A DNA stretch of 5,124 bases from contig CAYIFC010000046.1 of the NCBI GenBank assembly GCA_964362645.1, positions 1 to 5,124 of the forward strand, in the 5' to 3' direction. The DNA comes from CAYIFC01 sp964362645. GTDB taxonomy: Bacteria > Patescibacteriota > Minisyncoccia > Phycocordibacterales > JACOZG01. Numbering within the stretch: position 1 is the stretch's first letter; each line of letters starts with the position of its first letter. This document shows positions 1-5,124 of this stretch, piece by piece. The position numbers were made by a program, and so were the translations under genes. The notes beneath the pieces were generated by a model. It did no database searches. It had not been told where the DNA came from and saw nothing but the letters and a program-made list of their open reading frames with translations.

Positions 1-1205
1 CTTTGTTCAGGGGAGACGCGGGCATAGACGTTCAGGCGTTCGAGTGTTTGCCACTGCTCGTGTGCCGACATCGCTTCCCAGTAATCACCGGTTATAACTT
101 GGTCGGGTGAGGTGGCAAGACCAATACTAGTTGCTACAGCACCGGCCACTTCAGCGCTATCGCCGGTGATCATCTTAACTTGAAGACCGAGAGTTTGAGC
201 GCGAGTAACAGCGTCGGCCGCGACCGGTTTAACTTGGTCGATAAAGGAGATGGCGCCGATAAGTTCGAAGCCGGTCCGAAACTTTTTCCATTCCAATAAA
301 TTGAGAGAAACATTTTTTGTCAGTCGTTTACGGGCAATCGCGATTACGCGCCGACCGCGGCGTCCCTCGCCAGCGATCCATTGCGTAAGCGCAATACTCA
401 TTTCTGGCGGTTGGTCCTTGGGTTTGCGACAGATAGGCATGATTGCTTCCGGTGCGCCGCGCGAGATCATCCAGCGACTCTCACCAATTTCGGCGGCTAC
501 TAAGTTACGTCGCTCCTCAGGGCTGAAGGGGAGCTCCGCTAAGCGTTTAGACTTTTGGATAAGTTCTTTTTCGGCGGGGCGTAGGCGCTCCCAGAGCGCT
601 GTGTCGAAGGAGTCACCATTGGTACCGGCGAGCGCGGAGGCAAGCAAGGCGAGGTTGGGGTTGGTGGCGTTGATCTCGGCGACTACGAGCGCGTTCTCGG
701 TGAGAGTACCGGTTTTGTCGGTGCAGAGAATCTGGATCCCACCGAGGTGCTCTAGTGCGCCTAAACTTTTAACTACCACTCCTTGGCGGGCCAAGCGACG
801 AGCGCCGCGAGCCAAAGCAAATTTAGTAAAGATGTTTAAACTCTCTGGCACGACTATCGCTGCCAGGGTGAGAAAAAAGATGGTAAGGGGCCCGAGCCCC
901 GCCGGGCCCTTGATCGCCAAATTAGCCAGGAGGAAGAGAGCGAGGCCGACGGCGATAAACTTACTAAAAAATTGACCGAGCGCCACGACTCGCGACTGGA
1001 AAGGGTCAGTCGCTGGGTCGATTTTGAGTTCAGTCAGCGTCCGCTCCACTCGCCATTCTTGGTAAAAGTTGATCCCGATCCTAATCGCCAAAAAGATTAA
1101 AATGATCAAGCCGTTGCCGGCCTGGCTGGTAAAAAAGGCGATAAGTGCCGCGAGGGCGAGCGAGTAATTGAGAGGGGATTTAAGTTGGCGTTTTAAAATG
1201 TGCAT
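1..1205 (-). CDS. P-type cation-transporting ATPase lacking the actuator domain (3' end cut off by window)
   Basis: Residues 1-401 are visible; the C-terminus lies beyond base 1. Seen: helix 1 (about 12-27), helix 2 (about 32-48) ending in the FYQEWR stretch typical of helix 2 in Ca/Mg-type pumps, helix 3 (about 79-97), helix 4 (about 106-126) with the P120-E121 pair, phosphorylation site DKTGTLT (D163), nucleotide-domain FSPEER (F227) and RGAPE (R249, usual KGAPE), ITGD (D349) and ARVSPEQ near 395. By family knowledge these are the membrane core, P and N domains of a P-type ATPase of the P2/P3B (Ca2+ or MgtA-like) kind, which phosphorylates itself on the aspartate to move a cation. Odd: helix 2 passes to helix 3 through only IDPATD (62-67), so the A domain of roughly 130-150 residues with TGES is missing, and D163 falls far earlier than usual (D373 in E. 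coli MgtA, from memory). A TAA at 1211-1209 is in frame, so no longer N-terminus is possible. No Shine-Dalgarno is visible; the start is 12 nt past the tRNA. The GDGxND hinge and helices 5 onward cannot be seen. The substrate is unknown. Confidence 0.88.
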   Translation of the reverse strand, partial: MHILKRQLKSPLNYSLALAALIAFFTSQAGNGLIILIFLAIRIGINFYQEWRVERTLTELKIDPATDPFQSRVVALGQFFSKFIAVGLALFLLANLAIKGPAGLGPLTIFFLTLAAIVVPESLNIFTKFALARGARRLARQGVVVKSLGALEHLGGIQILCTDKTGTLTENALVVAEINATNPNLALLASALAGTNGDSFDTALWERLRPAEKELIQKSKRLAELPFSPEERRNLVAAEIGESRWMISRGAPEAIMPICRKPKDQPPEMSIALTQWIAGEGRRGRRVIAIARKRLTKNVSLNLLEWKKFRTGFELIGAISFIDQVKPVAADAVTRAQTLGLQVKMITGDSAEVAGAVATSIGLATSPDQVITGDYWEAMSAHEQWQTLERLNVYARVSPEQ

Positions 1206-1217
1206 AGCTTAAACGAG

Positions 1218-1290
1218 TGGGCGGTATAGGATTCGAACCTATGACCTTCTCGACGTCAACGAGACGCTCTACCAACTGAGCTAACCGCCC
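1218..1290 (-). tRNA. tRNA-Val (anticodon GAC)
   Basis: A complete cloverleaf can be folded on the minus strand. The acceptor stem pairs GGGCGGT with ACCGCCC. The D-arm is GCTC/GAGC around an AGTTGGTA loop. The anticodon stem is TCTCG/CGAGA with loop TTGACGT, placing GAC at 1257-1255. The variable loop has 5 nt, and the T-arm is ATAGG/CCTAT with loop TTCGAAT. The discriminator is A (base 1218), and G3:C70 plus A73 agree with valine identity. CCA is not encoded (CTC follows), so it must be added by CCA transferase. The gene sits 10 nt after the stop of the upstream membrane-protein gene and 12 nt before the ATPase start, so processing from a longer transcript is possible. GAC reads the GUC and GUU codons. 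Confidence 0.97.
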
Positions 1291-1300
1291 CCTTGCGTGT

Positions 1301-1786
1301 TTAATTTACCAGAAGGTTGGTGTTTTTGCTAGTCTGTTTTTTGAGTCGGTAAACACCAATTATTGCCAAGATAATTATTATCGGTTGTGCAAATAAAACA
1401 TAATTTAGGGAGTCGGTAATGTTTTCAAGGTTTCTTTCTGCCCAACCGTCTGGGTTATCTACCGCTGCCATTGATACCCCTCCAAGCGTAGTTAAAAATG
1501 CCCAAAAAAATGTAAAAGTAACAACAAACCAAAAACCATAAATAATGAAACCACGAACGAAGTTAGATTTTGACACTTGGTCGGCTAGATAGGCTACAAA
1601 CATTAGGGGGACCGGTAAAAAAGTGATGGCCAAAGAAGCCAGCGCGAGATCAATTTCGCCGGTTACTAGATTCAATAATCCACCAAGACCAAAAAAGAAA
1701 ATTACTGGAATCCACAAGATGGCCAAGGGGATAAAAGCATTGAACGAATATTTAGCAAATTTTTTAATTAAAGTGACACGTTTCAT
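1301..1786 (-). CDS. four-helix integral membrane protein, unknown function
   Basis: This 161-residue protein belongs to no family I recognise. Four hydrophobic segments are visible at about 16-41, 46-68, 77-102 and 128-147. A polar loop at 104-127, rich in D, N and E, separates helices 3 and 4, and the tail is basic (RLKKQTSKN). The basic N-terminus (KRVTLIKKFAK) suggests, by the positive-inside rule, that both ends are cytoplasmic. The ATG overlaps the TGA of the gene before it (ATGA), so translation is probably coupled; no Shine-Dalgarno is present (AATCAAAAA precedes the ATG). It is the last protein gene of the three-gene operon, and the tRNA follows 10 nt later. A membrane partner of the anchored helical-barrel protein two genes upstream is a reasonable inference, not shown by sequence. 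Confidence 0.85.
   Translation of the reverse strand: MKRVTLIKKFAKYSFNAFIPLAILWIPVIFFFGLGGLLNLVTGEIDLALASLAITFLPVPLMFVAYLADQVSKSNFVRGFIIYGFWFVVTFTFFWAFLTTLGGVSMAAVDNPDGWAERNLENITDSLNYVLFAQPIIIILAIIGVYRLKKQTSKNTNLLVN
1303..1311 (-). promoter_or_regulatory. possible extended -10 promoter for tRNA-Val
   Basis: On the minus strand TGG-TAAATT (1311-1303) fits an extended -10 element (TGn plus a hexamer with 4 of 6 matches to TATAAT). It overlaps the stop codon of the upstream membrane-protein gene. Initiation would fall about 6-8 nt downstream, a few bases before the mature tRNA 5' end at 1290. No convincing -35 box is present. The tRNA may instead be read through from the operon upstream. Confidence 0.3.
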
Positions 1787-2043
1787 TTTTTGATTTTGTT
1801 ACTTATATAGTCAACTAGAAGTAGAAATATAATGCCCGGTACTACAGCATAACTTATAAAGCGATATAGCCATACAATTAATACAATAACTATACTGGTG
1901 ACATGGTTACTGAAAACTCCCATTTTGTAAATAGGGTCAAAGTACTTCGCCAAGAGAAAAAAGATTATAAAAATTACCAACACTCTTAACGCAAAATTGA
2001 GTCTCCTATTTTTTATTGGGAATTTTAACTTACTTATTTCCAT
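1783..2043 (-). CDS. small integral membrane protein (86 aa), unknown function
   Basis: I chose the ATG at 2043 because GGAAAA lies 7 nt upstream; a TTG at 2055 would add only four residues (LENT). The product starts basic (KLKFPIKNRR) and has hydrophobic segments at about 18-33, 46-64 and 66-80, giving two or three membrane helices, and it ends in a lysine-rich tail (SNKIKK). It overlaps the stop of the upstream gene by 10 bp, and its own TGA overlaps the next ATG, so it sits in the middle of a translationally coupled operon. I do not recognise the family. The composition is very A+T rich (one 60-base line here has 17 G+C). Small size and tight coupling suggest an accessory subunit, which is inference. 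Confidence 0.8.
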   Translation of the reverse strand: MEISKLKFPIKNRRLNFALRVLVIFIIFFLLAKYFDPIYKMGVFSNHVTSIVIVLIVWLYRFISYAVVPGIIFLLLVDYISNKIKK

Positions 2044-3197
2044 AGTATTTTCCAAGGTGTGGCTGTTCTCATTGCTAAAATTATTGCGTCGCCAATTACT
2101 GGAGCGGTAAGATAGTGACGCTCGTCATTTTTGGTAACACTGACACCAAAAAATTCTATAGACCCCAACAATTTTGAGAACAATTGCTCGTTATCCTCAT
2201 AGCGTGCTCCAGCAATCGAAAAACCAGTTGCAGATGTGCTAAGGCCAAAAAATACCGGCCCGCTATCTCGATCGATAGCAAAAAGGGTTCCCTTGGCGTA
2301 TTCTTTGAAGCCTGAAAATCCTGGTATATTTATCAACATTTTCTCTTTGAATCTCTCAAATTGTTTAGCTGCATAAACTTGGTCAATCAATGGGAGAAAG
2401 AAACTATCCCAGCCGGCATGAGAGCCTCGATAAGTTTGCAATTCTAGGCCCTTTTGACTTTCAATTTGGAAGGGGAGAAGACCGGTTTCTTCATCCTCCA
2501 TTTCTTTTGTCTGTTCTAACCACTCGTTTATCAATTGGTTGTGATCTGTGCCAAGAGTCATATCAGCAATCCGTAGCGAAGCGATCGCTACAGTGTTATC
2601 AGCTATGTAGGTTTCGTTGGGGTAAGTCTCTGTGTGGCGATGAGGATATTTCTGCGCCCGTCTCCTAATTGCCTCGCTCATTTTTTGATGAACCTCTTTA
2701 AATTCTCCGTTACTAGTCAGTAAAGCGTAGGCACCCAACATAAGATTAACATGACCATAATACCCAATGTGTCCACGGTCTTTCTTGAGGACTGATTCAT
2801 CCAGAGGAGCTTCGTTCCAAGCAATCGTATCAAAATCTGATACTTCTTTTCTTAGCACAATTTCAATCCACTTTTTAATTATACTACTTGCCTCATCTTT
2901 CATTTTCGGCTCCATCATGGCGATATTAGTTAGGGCGTAGGTTGCCATGGCATACGTTACGAGTGCGTATTCTCCTTTTTGCTGGGGGTCGGAGATACTC
3001 GAGAAGACTGAAGGTAGGGTACTGCTGTCGAGGGAGTGAGTGATAAAATTTTTGCGTAATAAAATATCCTCAGTGACTCCAAAGTCATTTTGGTTGCCGA
3101 GGAATAGAATAAGAGATGTATAGCCAATAGCTATCGCAATTATATAAGCGCAAATTTTCTTCACAAGGGTAATGGGATTCTTGATCCCTACGAACAT
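2034..3197 (-). CDS. membrane-anchored all-helical protein, possibly linalool dehydratase/isomerase-like (alpha/alpha)6 barrel
   Basis: This 387-residue protein has one N-terminal membrane segment (about 15-34, after basic VKK), which reads as an uncleaved signal anchor placing the rest outside the membrane. The body shows amphipathic helices in pairs. Marked stretches are GHIGYYGHVNLMLGAYALL (142-160), ETYPNETYIADNTVAIASL (190-208), a later RGSHAGWDSFFLP and a G/S-rich STSATGFSIAGAR. The Y-P-N-E...D-N motif followed by a helix, with aromatics and histidines lining repeats, recalls (alpha/alpha)6-toroid proteins such as the linalool dehydratase/isomerase-like family; this is memory of a pattern, not a match I could test. 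The related fold of some glycoside hydrolases and lyases is an alternative. The ATG at 3197 is preferred over the adjacent TTG at 3200, with AGGA 6 nt upstream. It heads an operon with two small membrane proteins. The substrate is unknown. Confidence 0.82.
   Translation of the reverse strand: MFVGIKNPITLVKKICAYIIAIAIGYTSLILFLGNQNDFGVTEDILLRKNFITHSLDSSTLPSVFSSISDPQQKGEYALVTYAMATYALTNIAMMEPKMKDEASSIIKKWIEIVLRKEVSDFDTIAWNEAPLDESVLKKDRGHIGYYGHVNLMLGAYALLTSNGEFKEVHQKMSEAIRRRAQKYPHRHTETYPNETYIADNTVAIASLRIADMTLGTDHNQLINEWLEQTKEMEDEETGLLPFQIESQKGLELQTYRGSHAGWDSFFLPLIDQVYAAKQFERFKEKMLINIPGFSGFKEYAKGTLFAIDRDSGPVFFGLSTSATGFSIAGARYEDNEQLFSKLLGSIEFFGVSVTKNDERHYLTAPVIGDAIILAMRTATPWKILWK
2048..2053 (-). promoter_or_regulatory. 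ribosome binding site GGAAAA deciding the 2043 start
   Basis: GGAAAA on the minus strand (GGA followed by 7 nt, then ATG) lies inside the end of the upstream coding sequence. It favours the ATG at 2043 over the TTG at 2055. Confidence 0.5.
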
Positions 3198-3202
3198 CAA
3201 AA

Positions 3203-3231
3203 ATCCTAGCAGATTTCTGCCTTCAGGCCAA
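3203..3231 (-). promoter_or_regulatory. promoter candidate of the three-gene membrane operon
   Basis: On the minus strand TTGGCC (3231-3226) and TAGGAT (3208-3203) are 17 bp apart, and TGC directly before TAGGAT makes an extended -10. Each hexamer matches the sigma-70 consensus at 4 of 6 positions. The ATG starts only 5 nt after the -10, so initiation near the A of ATG would give a leaderless mRNA. AGGA within the -10 could otherwise act as a Shine-Dalgarno on a longer transcript. Confidence 0.45.
3209..3220. repeat. 12-bp inverted repeat in the promoter spacer, operator-like
   Basis: GCAGATTTCTGC has arms GCAGA/TCTGC around a central TT and ends directly against the candidate -10 box. That position suits a repressor or activator site. 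A second inverted repeat, gcctt (3219-3223) with aaggc (3235-3239), flanks the -35. Without a following T-run on the correct side, a terminator is less likely. Such short arms can also arise by chance. Confidence 0.35.
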
Positions 3232-3265
3232 TGTAAGGCGAATCAATTTAAGAGAGGCGTGGGGA

Positions 3266-4330
3266 TTATGAATCAGTGGTTTCTGAAGTTTTAGAATCTT
3301 CTTTTTTGTGTGTTTGAGTAAAGTCTTCGGCTATTTTTCTAAACGATCCCTTGCCTAAAATACTCTCAACGGTTCGAGCTAAGGGTAAGTAATTTCCCGA
3401 AAAATTGGCCTTAGCGAATTCGTCAAAAACCTCGTCTCGATTTTGGAATTTACCACCTGAATTAGTGACTATTTTATCTAGTAGTTCACATAATTTCGTT
3501 CGTTCCGTGTACCTTTCGAGAGTTTCAACTTTTTTATCTTTATGTAATGCATCGAATAAGCCAGCTGCATATGCTTGCATATCTCCCTCATTTTTATAAT
3601 GGGTTACTATTTTTTTTACAAAACTTTGGGCATTAGGTATATATTTTATCTCTTTTTCAAACTCCTTAATTTTTTCTTCCGGTACTCCTCGTGTCCGGTA
3701 ATAGCCCATTACCCAATTTCTAAGTTTGGCCACTGCTTGAAATTCTTCAGCGAAGGCAGGATCTTGTCTAAGTTCATCAAGAAACTTTTTTGTGCATTCA
3801 GCAACAATTGCTTCTTCGAGCACACCAAAATATTCTTTGGGCCAGTAGCCTTCTTCAGTGGTATCCTTCCTGTCGATCATCGAAAGTCCGGTGCGGTAAA
3901 GGCGGACGCCTTCTCCATGGCTGCCCACTCGACCAGATTTAAATGATTTTAAATGGAACAATTCATGAGCCAGAAAGCTGGCGAATAATAACTGGGATTC
4001 TCCTTTTTCCACCACAATTCTTTGAGTCATTGGGTAGTGAATTCCATTTTCCAGTTTTCCGTCAGTCATAGCGGAAACACTTTCCGGTTTAAGAATATGG
4101 ATATGATTAAGAGGAAGTGGTTTTGACTCACCGCCATATTGGGTTGTCATTCGATCAACAATCGATTCGGTTTTAGTGATAAGCTCTAAATCTTCCGGAG
4201 TTTTTTCAAGCTCGTATTCCGCAAATTCTTCTGTTTTTTCGTCAAATAGGTCCTGGAGCTCTTGCTTTGCCGCTACCTTTTCTTCGTCGGTGCCGCCGGA
4301 TATGAATTCAAAGTGGGTTTTTCCTTCCAT
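3266..4330 (-). CDS. cytoplasmic HExxH metallopeptidase-like protein
   Basis: The product has 354 residues, is highly charged and lacks a signal peptide or membrane helix. The key motif is FASFLAHELFHLKSF with HELFH at 122-126: two histidines that would bind zinc and a catalytic glutamate. About 46 residues on, the helix GVLEEAIVAECTKKF holds E172, E173 and E178, where gluzincins carry the third zinc ligand. This supports a zinc peptidase fold, but the family and substrate are not recognised. The N-terminus (15-60) and the C-terminal third (about 200-350) are charged and helical and look like flanking domains; the tail (KKEDSKTSETTDS) is disordered. The ATG at 4330 has no Shine-Dalgarno, but a TATAAT ends 7 nt before it, so the mRNA is probably leaderless. 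The gene stands alone between two short gaps. It could be a regulatory peptidase or an inactive relative. Confidence 0.82.
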   Translation of the reverse strand: MEGKTHFEFISGGTDEEKVAAKQELQDLFDEKTEEFAEYELEKTPEDLELITKTESIVDRMTTQYGGESKPLPLNHIHILKPESVSAMTDGKLENGIHYPMTQRIVVEKGESQLLFASFLAHELFHLKSFKSGRVGSHGEGVRLYRTGLSMIDRKDTTEEGYWPKEYFGVLEEAIVAECTKKFLDELRQDPAFAEEFQAVAKLRNWVMGYYRTRGVPEEKIKEFEKEIKYIPNAQSFVKKIVTHYKNEGDMQAYAAGLFDALHKDKKVETLERYTERTKLCELLDKIVTNSGGKFQNRDEVFDEFAKANFSGNYLPLARTVESILGKGSFRKIAEDFTQTHKKEDSKTSETTDS

Positions 4331-4337
4331 AAATTAG

Positions 4338-4367
4338 ATTATATCGTACCGAGTGGTTACGCGTCGA
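4338..4367 (-). promoter_or_regulatory. promoter with TATAAT, probably giving a leaderless mRNA
   Basis: TATAAT (4343-4338, perfect consensus) lies 18 bp after TCGACG (4367-4362, 4 of 6 to TTGACA), which overlaps the last codons of the DUF1428 gene. Seven bases separate the -10 from the ATG at 4330, so transcription would begin at or next to the start codon. Confidence 0.6.
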
Positions 4368-4761
4368 CGAGGACTTGGAAGCCGCCGTAGGCCATACGCT
4401 TCATGTCGAAAGGCATCTCCATGTCCTTGTACTTATCGGCGTCTTTGCTCATTTCGGCCATTACCTTTTTGTTGACCGCGTCACGATGCGCTCGCGATTT
4501 GTAGACAATGTAAGCGAAGATTACGACTTCGTCCGGCTTAAGTTTGGTGAGCTTGGGGAAGGTGAGTAATGGCGTGTGGCCGCCCATGTTGGGCTGCATG
4601 TCTTCGCCCACGCATTCTTTGTATTCCAGTGCCCCGTGTTTCATCCAGACCTTGCTGGCTTCTTGTGCCATTTTTTTGTAAGCTTCAATATTTTTACTCT
4701 TAATCATTAATACAAACCCATCCACATACTTACCTGACTGTTTTTGGGTAGTTTTTTTCAT
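4357..4761 (-). CDS. DUF1428 family protein (YbaA-like)
   Basis: The protein has 134 residues from the ATG at 4761. Family hallmarks, known from E. coli YbaA relatives, are YVDGFV (12-17), the central strand-helix VVIFAYIVYKSRAHRDAVNKK (79-99) and the C-terminal MPFDMKRMAYGGFQVLVD (116-133). DUF1428 proteins adopt a dimeric alpha/beta ferredoxin-like (Dabb-type) fold in the cytoplasm; no enzymatic activity is established to my knowledge. The basic N-terminal extension before YVDGFV (KKTTQKQSGK) is longer than usual. A TTG at 4800 would lengthen it by 13 residues into the upstream gene and is less likely. It starts 4 nt after the VOC stop codon with no Shine-Dalgarno, so translation is probably coupled to the VOC gene. 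The pairing suggests a shared detoxification or small-ligand role, which is inference. Confidence 0.93.
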   Translation of the reverse strand: MKKTTQKQSGKYVDGFVLMIKSKNIEAYKKMAQEASKVWMKHGALEYKECVGEDMQPNMGGHTPLLTFPKLTKLKPDEVVIFAYIVYKSRAHRDAVNKKVMAEMSKDADKYKDMEMPFDMKRMAYGGFQVLVDA

Positions 4762-4765
4762 ATTT

Positions 4766-5124
4766 TTATTTAGTGTTTGGATCAGATTGGTGAACGCCAA
4801 AGGTGTTGCCCTCGGTATCGAGGAAGTAACCCTGCCAAGCCATGTTCATGATGGCAAATTTCGGCATCGCCACTTGGCCACCAGCGGCCGTAATTTTGGC
4901 CACTATTTCGTCGAAGTTATCGACTTGGACCGTACACACGAAAGCGTTGGTACCCCCGCCCGAACGACCGGTGTCGTCCGGTCGGGCGGGCTGCTCGAGT
5001 TTTGGCGCGGGGCAGGGGCGCTTGAGGAGGCCACCATTAATGCCTGGCTCCTTACTATCTTTCTCATCCGTCATCACTCCCCAATAGTTATCCATCGACT
5101 TGGGTAACTCCCTACCAAAATCTG
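4766..5124 (-). CDS. VOC family (glyoxalase/bleomycin resistance fold) protein, 5' end outside window
   Basis: The frame is open to the window edge (DFGRELPKS precedes the first ATG at 5095), and this matches the middle of VOC proteins, so the true start lies beyond 5124. Visible are the end of the first betaalphabetabetabeta module (NYWGVMTDE...EPGINGGLLKRP) and the whole second module: FVCTVQVDNFDEIVAKITAAGGQVAMPK, then QGYFLDTEGNTFGVHQSDPN. The glutamate in DTEGN sits where VOC enzymes usually hold a metal ligand. Known VOC members include glyoxalase I, dioxygenases and antibiotic-binding proteins; nothing here fixes which. Between the modules lies an unusually long P/R/D/G-rich linker encoded by a perfect-arm hairpin at 4955-4990. 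The DUF1428 gene follows after 4 nt, forming a likely operon. Confidence 0.9.
   Translation of the reverse strand, partial: DFGRELPKSMDNYWGVMTDEKDSKEPGINGGLLKRPCPAPKLEQPARPDDTGRSGGGTNAFVCTVQVDNFDEIVAKITAAGGQVAMPKFAIMNMAWQGYFLDTEGNTFGVHQSDPNTK
4955..4990. repeat. 36-base inverted repeat inside the VOC gene
   Basis: Outer arms CCCGCCC (4955-4961) and GGGCGGG (4984-4990) and inner arms GACCGG (4966-4971) and CCGGTC (4978-4983) pair fully: 13 bp with a 4-nt bulge (gaac) and a 6-nt loop (tgtcgt). It spans exactly 12 codons of the VOC frame (PARPDDTGRSGG) in the linker between the two VOC modules. It could be a mobile palindromic unit, an mRNA structure or a byproduct of a G+C-rich linker. No other copy is seen in the window. 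Confidence 0.6.

Noticed and set aside
250..975. 241-codon open frame on the plus strand
   Set aside because: It lies antisense to the ATPase, whose motifs are clear; the plus-strand product is R/S/A-rich with no recognisable domain.
1..1205. Calling the ATPase a pseudogene
   Set aside because: The frame is open for 401 codons with intact P and N domain motifs; an in-frame domain loss is not by itself evidence of decay.
1218..1290. tRNA as an integration site for the A+T-rich block
   Set aside because: The block lies on the 5' side of the tRNA, whereas islands usually enter at the 3' end; no duplicated tRNA 3' end, integrase or flanking repeat is visible.
3219..3239. Rho-independent terminator after the metallopeptidase gene
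   Set aside because: The gcctt/aaggc arms are only 5 bp with an 11-base loop, and no T-run follows on the minus strand.
2390..3946. Plus-strand open frames at 2390-2668, 3405-3599 and 3575-3946
   Set aside because: All lie antisense to well-supported genes, have low-complexity or unlikely compositions, and show no start signals.
4787..5107. Two plus-strand open frames opposite the VOC gene
   Set aside because: They are shadows of a G+C-rich coding gene that has clear VOC motifs on the minus strand.
1..5124. CRISPR array, insertion sequence or transposase
   Set aside because: No regularly spaced direct repeats, transposase motifs or terminal inverted repeats were found on reading both strands.

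Overview
The window comes from a bacterium with compact, tightly packed, unidirectional genes. Every supported gene, including a tRNA, lies on the minus strand, so transcription runs from high to low coordinates. A Patescibacteria (CPR)-like or similar small-genome environmental bacterium is my best guess. It rests on the gene density, the minimal intergenic spacing, the likely leaderless starts and the stripped-down proteins; there is no phylogenetic marker here. No gene-free stretch reaches 300 bases; the longest non-coding gaps are about 60-65 bases.

Layout in transcription order. (1) 5124-4357: the 3' part of a VOC (glyoxalase/bleomycin-resistance fold) gene, followed 4 nt later by a DUF1428 (YbaA-like) gene. 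The two form a translationally coupled pair of small ferredoxin-like-fold proteins. (2) 4330-3266: a 354-residue cytoplasmic protein with a gluzincin-like HExxH zinc-peptidase motif, preceded by a TATAAT box so close to the ATG that its mRNA is probably leaderless. (3) 3197-1301: an overlapping three-gene operon. It encodes a membrane-anchored all-helical protein resembling the (alpha/alpha)6-barrel linalool dehydratase/isomerase-like family, then two small integral membrane proteins I do not recognise. Its promoter candidate carries a palindrome in the -35/-10 spacer. (4) 1290-1218: tRNA-Val(GAC), squeezed between two coding genes. (5) 1205-1: the N-terminal 401 residues of a P-type ATPase.

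The most striking observation is the ATPase. Membrane helices 1-2 run directly into helices 3-4 through a linker of about six residues, so the actuator (A) domain with its TGES loop is absent, while the phosphorylation site DKTGT, the nucleotide-domain motif and the TGD motif are all present in one open frame. An in-frame stop just upstream of the ATG shows that the short N-terminus is real. Second-tier observations are a 36-base hairpin that encodes exactly 12 extra residues in the VOC gene, the overlapping membrane operon, and the likely leaderless promoters.

Base composition shifts along the window. The ATPase/tRNA end and the VOC/DUF1428 end are clearly richer in G+C than the roughly 3-kb middle block (about 1300-4340), which may have a different history.
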